Under the pieces are notes generated by a model. That model searched no databases, was not told where the DNA came from, and worked only from the letters and a program-made list of their open reading frames with translations. Position numbers and translations under genes: made by a program. Source: Lachancea thermotolerans CBS 6340 (Eukaryota > Ascomycota > Saccharomycetes > Saccharomycetales > Saccharomycetaceae). Taken from it: 64,000 nt of DNA. Positions 60,749 to 64,000 of the stretch are shown piece by piece. Within the stretch, counting starts at the first letter, position 1. Every line of letters starts with the position of its first letter. The stretch spans positions 124,001 through 188,000 of the forward strand of contig NC_013080.1 of NCBI RefSeq assembly GCF_000142805.1, given 5' to 3'.

Positions 60749-61243
60749 ATGGTTCGTTTGAAGAGCCGGTACGTTTTATTTGAGGTTTTATACCCAGAGG
60801 GAAGAACTCTCACATCAGAAAACAATGTAAATAATTTGTTCAAAAGAGAAGTTCTGTTGCGACACCATCAAGTCACGCCGGCCCGTGTGACTGTAAAGAC
60901 GATTCTTCAAGAGCTTCGAAGAGTGATACAGTTTAATTTCGGTGATTACGGATCAGGAAAAGCCAATTCTCTCCTACAAATCAAGTACTTCTCCAATCGC
61001 ACCTCTACAGGAATCATAAGATGTAGTCGAGAAGATTACGAGATCGTGGTTATTGCTCTCACCCTCATGAACAAGATTGACGAGTTAGAAGGAGTTCTAT
61101 TAAACCCGATTAAAGTTAGTGGCACTATAAAACGAATCGAACAATACGCTGTAAAAAGAAGCGCGCGTCTATTAAATGTCATACAGGGGCAAAGTGAAAT
61201 TGACAAGTTTGATTATATAAGTTATGACGAAAATGAGGATTAG
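60749..61243 (+). CDS. POP5: RNase P / RNase MRP protein subunit Pop5
   Basis: Pop5 is shared by RNase P, which trims pre-tRNA 5' ends, and RNase MRP, which cuts pre-rRNA. The 164-aa protein (S. cerevisiae 173) begins MVRLKSRYVLFEVLYPE, the conserved first strand, and continues ILQELRRVIQFNFGDYGSG and IIRCSREDYEIVVIALTLM, the RNP-like fold of the family. The upstream PAC-like core fits a ribosome-biogenesis role. It is convergent with PRP45, 75 bp apart, matching YAL033W and YAL032C. Confidence 0.95.
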   Translation: MVRLKSRYVLFEVLYPEGRTLTSENNVNNLFKREVLLRHHQVTPARVTVKTILQELRRVIQFNFGDYGSGKANSLLQIKYFSNRTSTGIIRCSREDYEIVVIALTLMNKIDELEGVLLNPIKVSGTIKRIEQYAVKRSARLLNVIQGQSEIDKFDYISYDENED

Positions 61244-61318
61244 TTTTGTCAATAGTTTCAGAAAATGGGCCAGCGACCTGCGCCAGGTATCTTTTGTCTT
61301 TCTCAAAAATAAGTGTTA

Positions 61319-62674
61319 TTAGCCTCCGCGATGCCTTTTCACGCTGCTTTCACCTTCCTCGGACTTTTCAGTATTTTCAGCAGCCGAGAATTCGACAGGG
61401 CCTTCGCGACCTCTTTTACCACTAGCCAATTCGAATTGCACCTTGGACTCTAATGTGTCGGCGGCATCTCGGGCCTGTATGTCTACTGCAGCCGAGAAAT
61501 TAGGACGGTACATCGTATTGATTCCTTCTTGAACAAATAAGGGATTATCGTAAACTTGATCTCCTCCTGATTGGCCTCGTGCCTTAGCCGCTTTAGTGAA
61601 TAGTCTAGAGTCGTACTGGATGTCAGCAGTGTCACTCGCGGCAGCGGCCCCCAGAATTACCTTTTCAGAGACTTCTCTGCCCTCGCCAGTCGCTAAGGCT
61701 CTGAGGCGCTCTGCGGTGCTCATTTTAGATCGCTGTAATTCTCTTCTTATCTTGTTTAACCTCTCTCTTTGGTCCTCCTGCCGCTGCCTAGTTGCCGAAT
61801 CCAAAGCGCGGGGGCCACTGTAAGGTTCAGTATTTTTTTTGCGATCTTCACGAGCCTTCAAAGCTATCATTCTCAGCTTCTCTTCTTTCTCTCTAACGTC
61901 TTGTTCAGCTAGCATTCGTTTAGCGTCTGCTCTTAAACTAACCTCTTCGCGAGCTTTTCTTTCGGCTGCGTCTAATGCTTCTGAGAGCTTCATGTGGCCC
62001 TCGCTAATTTCATGGGGTCCAAGGCTTTCCTTTGAGTAGCGGCCATCCGAAGCAATCCTCCGGTCAAGGTTGATAGTGTAACCGTTTGGATTCTTCCAGC
62101 TTGATATAGCGGAGGGGATATTCCATTTGTCCCGTTCTTCTTTTGTTGATTGCGGGGTGATGTCGTCCGATTTGTGCAAGACCGGTGCGAAGGGTTCATC
62201 CGTTGATGGTGCGACAACTTTTTTAGTTTTAAACAGCTTTGGTTGGAGTGGATCAACTTGCTGATCAACAATTTTTAATTTCCTGACCTCTGAATTCTGG
62301 TCCGGTAGTTTGTATTCAATTGTCTTGGCAGAGCCTTTGTTTGCGGTCCCAACCGCTCCTGTCCCTTGAGGTTGAAGCTTTTGAGACAGGATCTTGTCAA
62401 AAACAGCCTTAGTGCGTTCATAAGTGTTTTGGATATCACTTTGTGATATTTGTGGGATTTTAAGATCAGGGTATTTATGGCGCAGCGGCAGGAAGCTTTC
62501 GAGAGTAACGCTGTTCTCCTGAAAACTTTCTACAGAATATAGAGTTTCTCTCGGGTTGCCTGCTTCGCTTAAGAGGCCAACAAGTTCCTTTAACCCACTT
62601 TTGTGTTGAGCTGAAGCATTTATAGCATGTTTTGGGGGTGGTAGCAAAACGCTCAGTGGCCTTGAATTAGACAT
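61319..62674 (-). CDS. PRP45: Splicing factor Prp45 (SKIP/SNW1 family)
   Basis: Prp45 is part of the NineTeen-associated spliceosome and is needed for efficient pre-mRNA splicing. The 451-aa protein (S. cerevisiae 379) contains the SNW signature region around residues 185-215 (IPSAISSWKNPNGYTINLDRR), after which comes a long charged coiled coil (KARAEVSLRADA-like, REKEEKLRMIALKAREDRKK). The N-terminal segment (LPPPKHAINASAQHKSG, LPLRHKYPDLKIPQ) also fits. It is about 70 residues longer than in S. cerevisiae, mostly in the C-terminal half, nearer the length of other fungal SKIP proteins. A GTCACGTG box lies at 62759-62766 in its promoter. Confidence 0.93.
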   Translation of the reverse strand: MSNSRPLSVLLPPPKHAINASAQHKSGLKELVGLLSEAGNPRETLYSVESFQENSVTLESFLPLRHKYPDLKIPQISQSDIQNTYERTKAVFDKILSQKLQPQGTGAVGTANKGSAKTIEYKLPDQNSEVRKLKIVDQQVDPLQPKLFKTKKVVAPSTDEPFAPVLHKSDDITPQSTKEERDKWNIPSAISSWKNPNGYTINLDRRIASDGRYSKESLGPHEISEGHMKLSEALDAAERKAREEVSLRADAKRMLAEQDVREKEEKLRMIALKAREDRKKNTEPYSGPRALDSATRQRQEDQRERLNKIRRELQRSKMSTAERLRALATGEGREVSEKVILGAAAASDTADIQYDSRLFTKAAKARGQSGGDQVYDNPLFVQEGINTMYRPNFSAAVDIQARDAADTLESKVQFELASGKRGREGPVEFSAAENTEKSEEGESSVKRHRGG

Positions 62675-62815
62675 CTTTGCTCATTTAATTGGTGATATTT
62701 TACTCATTGAGATTATACTTGATGCTCCAGAAATCTTAATGCATCAAAGAAAGACGATGTCACGTGCCCAATAGCTATGAATGGTTATAAACAGGATAGT
62801 ACGCTTGTAACATCA

Positions 62816-64000
62816 TTACCTAGAGAGCTTATCTCGTATCTTTGACGAGAACTTATGTGTTGGGGACAAGTGGACATCGCTCTGTGACATAAATGCTGTT
62901 CTTTTGGATACGCCACCGTTCTCCCCGTCTCCATCTCTTAAACTTTTACGAAATGCTTGACCTTCCTGCCGTAGCCGATATTGTTGCACTGCGACTTGGG
63001 GAGGGGGTGGAGGGTAGTAAAGTACCTGAGGTTTTTTGTACCAGCCTTTTCTCTTAGGTCTAGGGTCCTCTTTCTCCGACATTGGCGGAACTCCCGTGAA
63101 GCGAACCTTTTTAACTGTTTCGAGAGTTATTGTCTGATATTCTACTTCTGAATTTGGGCTGATCTCGCTAGATGAGCTTTCTACAAGACTTTTTGTAGGA
63201 GCTGAGGTGCTACCAGAGGGCGATTGCTTGGAGACAAGAGCGAGCTTTCCTTCATCAAGAACCAACGATTCAACATCTGGTAATTCTATTCCACTTCTTG
63301 GACCAGCAGGGCTCGCACCTGATGACTTACCTTTTTGACGCAGCGGGGAAGGAGAGCTGGACCTCATCATTTGCCTTGAAGAGTTTGCTGGAGTTGCTAG
63401 CCTATCTGTCTTTGAGTCGCTATTTAGCGCTCCATTTCCCTCAATATTAGCTGATAGTTTCGCAAAGGTGTTCCGAACCATGCGTTGGTTTAACGTAGCT
63501 GCTGCTTGTAGTGAGTTGGAACGGTGCATGTTATCTGCTTGGTTATGCGAAGCAAGCACCGAAGACTGCAGTGAGGAAGAGCGCTTTCTTCCTCCGGTTT
63601 GTAAGGTCTCGTCAATCCTCGGGGAGCCATTTGAGCTTCCTTCATTTGACGGCTTTCGGTTTCCGGCATTAGAAGTACTCCCTGAAACGGAACCACGCCT
63701 GGAGGCAAGCGGAGATGAGATACTACTTCCATTAAGTGGTTTCTTTGGCAAGGTTCCTCTCTTAAGGTTTTGGCTAGGTGATCTGCTCATACTTGCTGGG
63801 GAAAGGGAGCTCGGAGAGGTCGACCCACTTGGGGAAGGCGACATTTTAGACCTCTGAATCGAAGATCTTCTGAAAATTGTTTTGACAGAGCTTTCGGTCG
63901 AAGCGGCCGCAGCAGCTTCCTTCTGTTTTTCTTTGAGTTGAGCTTCCTTGTTTTTTCTTTCAATAAAATCAAGCCTGTCAACTGCAAGCCTTTCTTCGAC
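62816..64000 (-). CDS. GIP4: C-terminal part of Gip4, Glc7-interacting protein (5' end outside window)
   Basis: In S. cerevisiae Gip4 (YAL031C, 760 aa) binds the protein phosphatase Glc7 and keeps part of it in the cytoplasm. The frame is open from the stop at 62816-62818 to the window edge, so about 394 residues are present and the apparent Met at 63844 is internal; codons upstream of it (for example VKTIFRRSSIQRSK) continue the protein. Composition is Ser/Pro-rich and disordered. KKVRFTGVPP (about 63082-63111) is a good phosphatase-1 docking motif of the KVRF type. Identity rests on this motif and on the POP5-PRP45-GIP4 order. Confidence 0.88.
   Translation of the reverse strand, partial: VEERLAVDRLDFIERKNKEAQLKEKQKEAAAAASTESSVKTIFRRSSIQRSKMSPSPSGSTSPSSLSPASMSRSPSQNLKRGTLPKKPLNGSSISSPLASRRGSVSGSTSNAGNRKPSNEGSSNGSPRIDETLQTGGRKRSSSLQSSVLASHNQADNMHRSNSLQAAATLNQRMVRNTFAKLSANIEGNGALNSDSKTDRLATPANSSRQMMRSSSPSPLRQKGKSSGASPAGPRSGIELPDVESLVLDEGKLALVSKQSPSGSTSAPTKSLVESSSSEISPNSEVEYQTITLETVKKVRFTGVPPMSEKEDPRPKRKGWYKKPQVLYYPPPPPQVAVQQYRLRQEGQAFRKSLRDGDGENGGVSKRTAFMSQSDVHLSPTHKFSSKIRDKLSR

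Overview
The window looks like nuclear DNA of a budding yeast of the family Saccharomycetaceae that did not go through the whole-genome duplication. The gene order and moderately GC-rich, unevenly composed sequence best fit Lachancea or a close relative. Genes are compact, almost intronless and unclustered by operon. The two introns I can support (in CYC3 and MEK1) have yeast splice signals, and the glycolytic gene uses the strong TTG/AGA codon bias typical of highly expressed yeast genes. All product names are from my own recognition of protein families and S. cerevisiae gene order; no search was run.

The gene order merges two S. cerevisiae ohnologous blocks, chromosome I left (YAL031-YAL039) and chromosome XV right (YOR335-YOR354), into one ancestral series. 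Left part (1-18.4 kb): a partial gene, probably MSC6; CYC3 with an intron; SOG2; TFB6; MEK1 with an intron; MNE1; CIN1; an extra PLP enzyme of the EgtE/Egt2-like class V family; and PUT4. Middle (18.4-38.6 kb): the single pyruvate kinase gene CDC19/PYK2, REV1, TYE7, the YAL037W/YOR342C homolog, RBG1, FUN12 and RPA190. Between RPA190 and RPA43 (38.6-45.1 kb) lies an accessory stretch: a small Gly/Ala-rich protein gene, a decayed Ty1/copia-type retroelement and a GC-rich Zn2Cys6 regulator. Right part (45.1-64 kb): RPA43, MTW1, UBC11, FUN19/YOR338W, TEA1, KRE5, ALA1, POP5, PRP45 and the C-terminal part of GIP4 cut by the window edge.

Functional links are visible. RPA190 and RPA43, two subunits of RNA polymerase I, both carry PAC and RRPE ribosome-biogenesis elements. 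The promoter of pyruvate kinase has a CTTCC (Gcr1-type) cluster and four CACGTG boxes, and the neighbouring TYE7 gene, which encodes a CACGTG-binding activator of glycolysis, lies beside six more CACGTG boxes.

I found no radically new system. The points most worth a second look are the two introns, the apparent GTG start for a mitochondrial form of alanyl-tRNA synthetase, the missing DxD motif in KRE5, three Cbf1-type boxes at an exact 18-bp pitch, and the lineage-specific genes at the two places where extra material interrupts the ancestral order.
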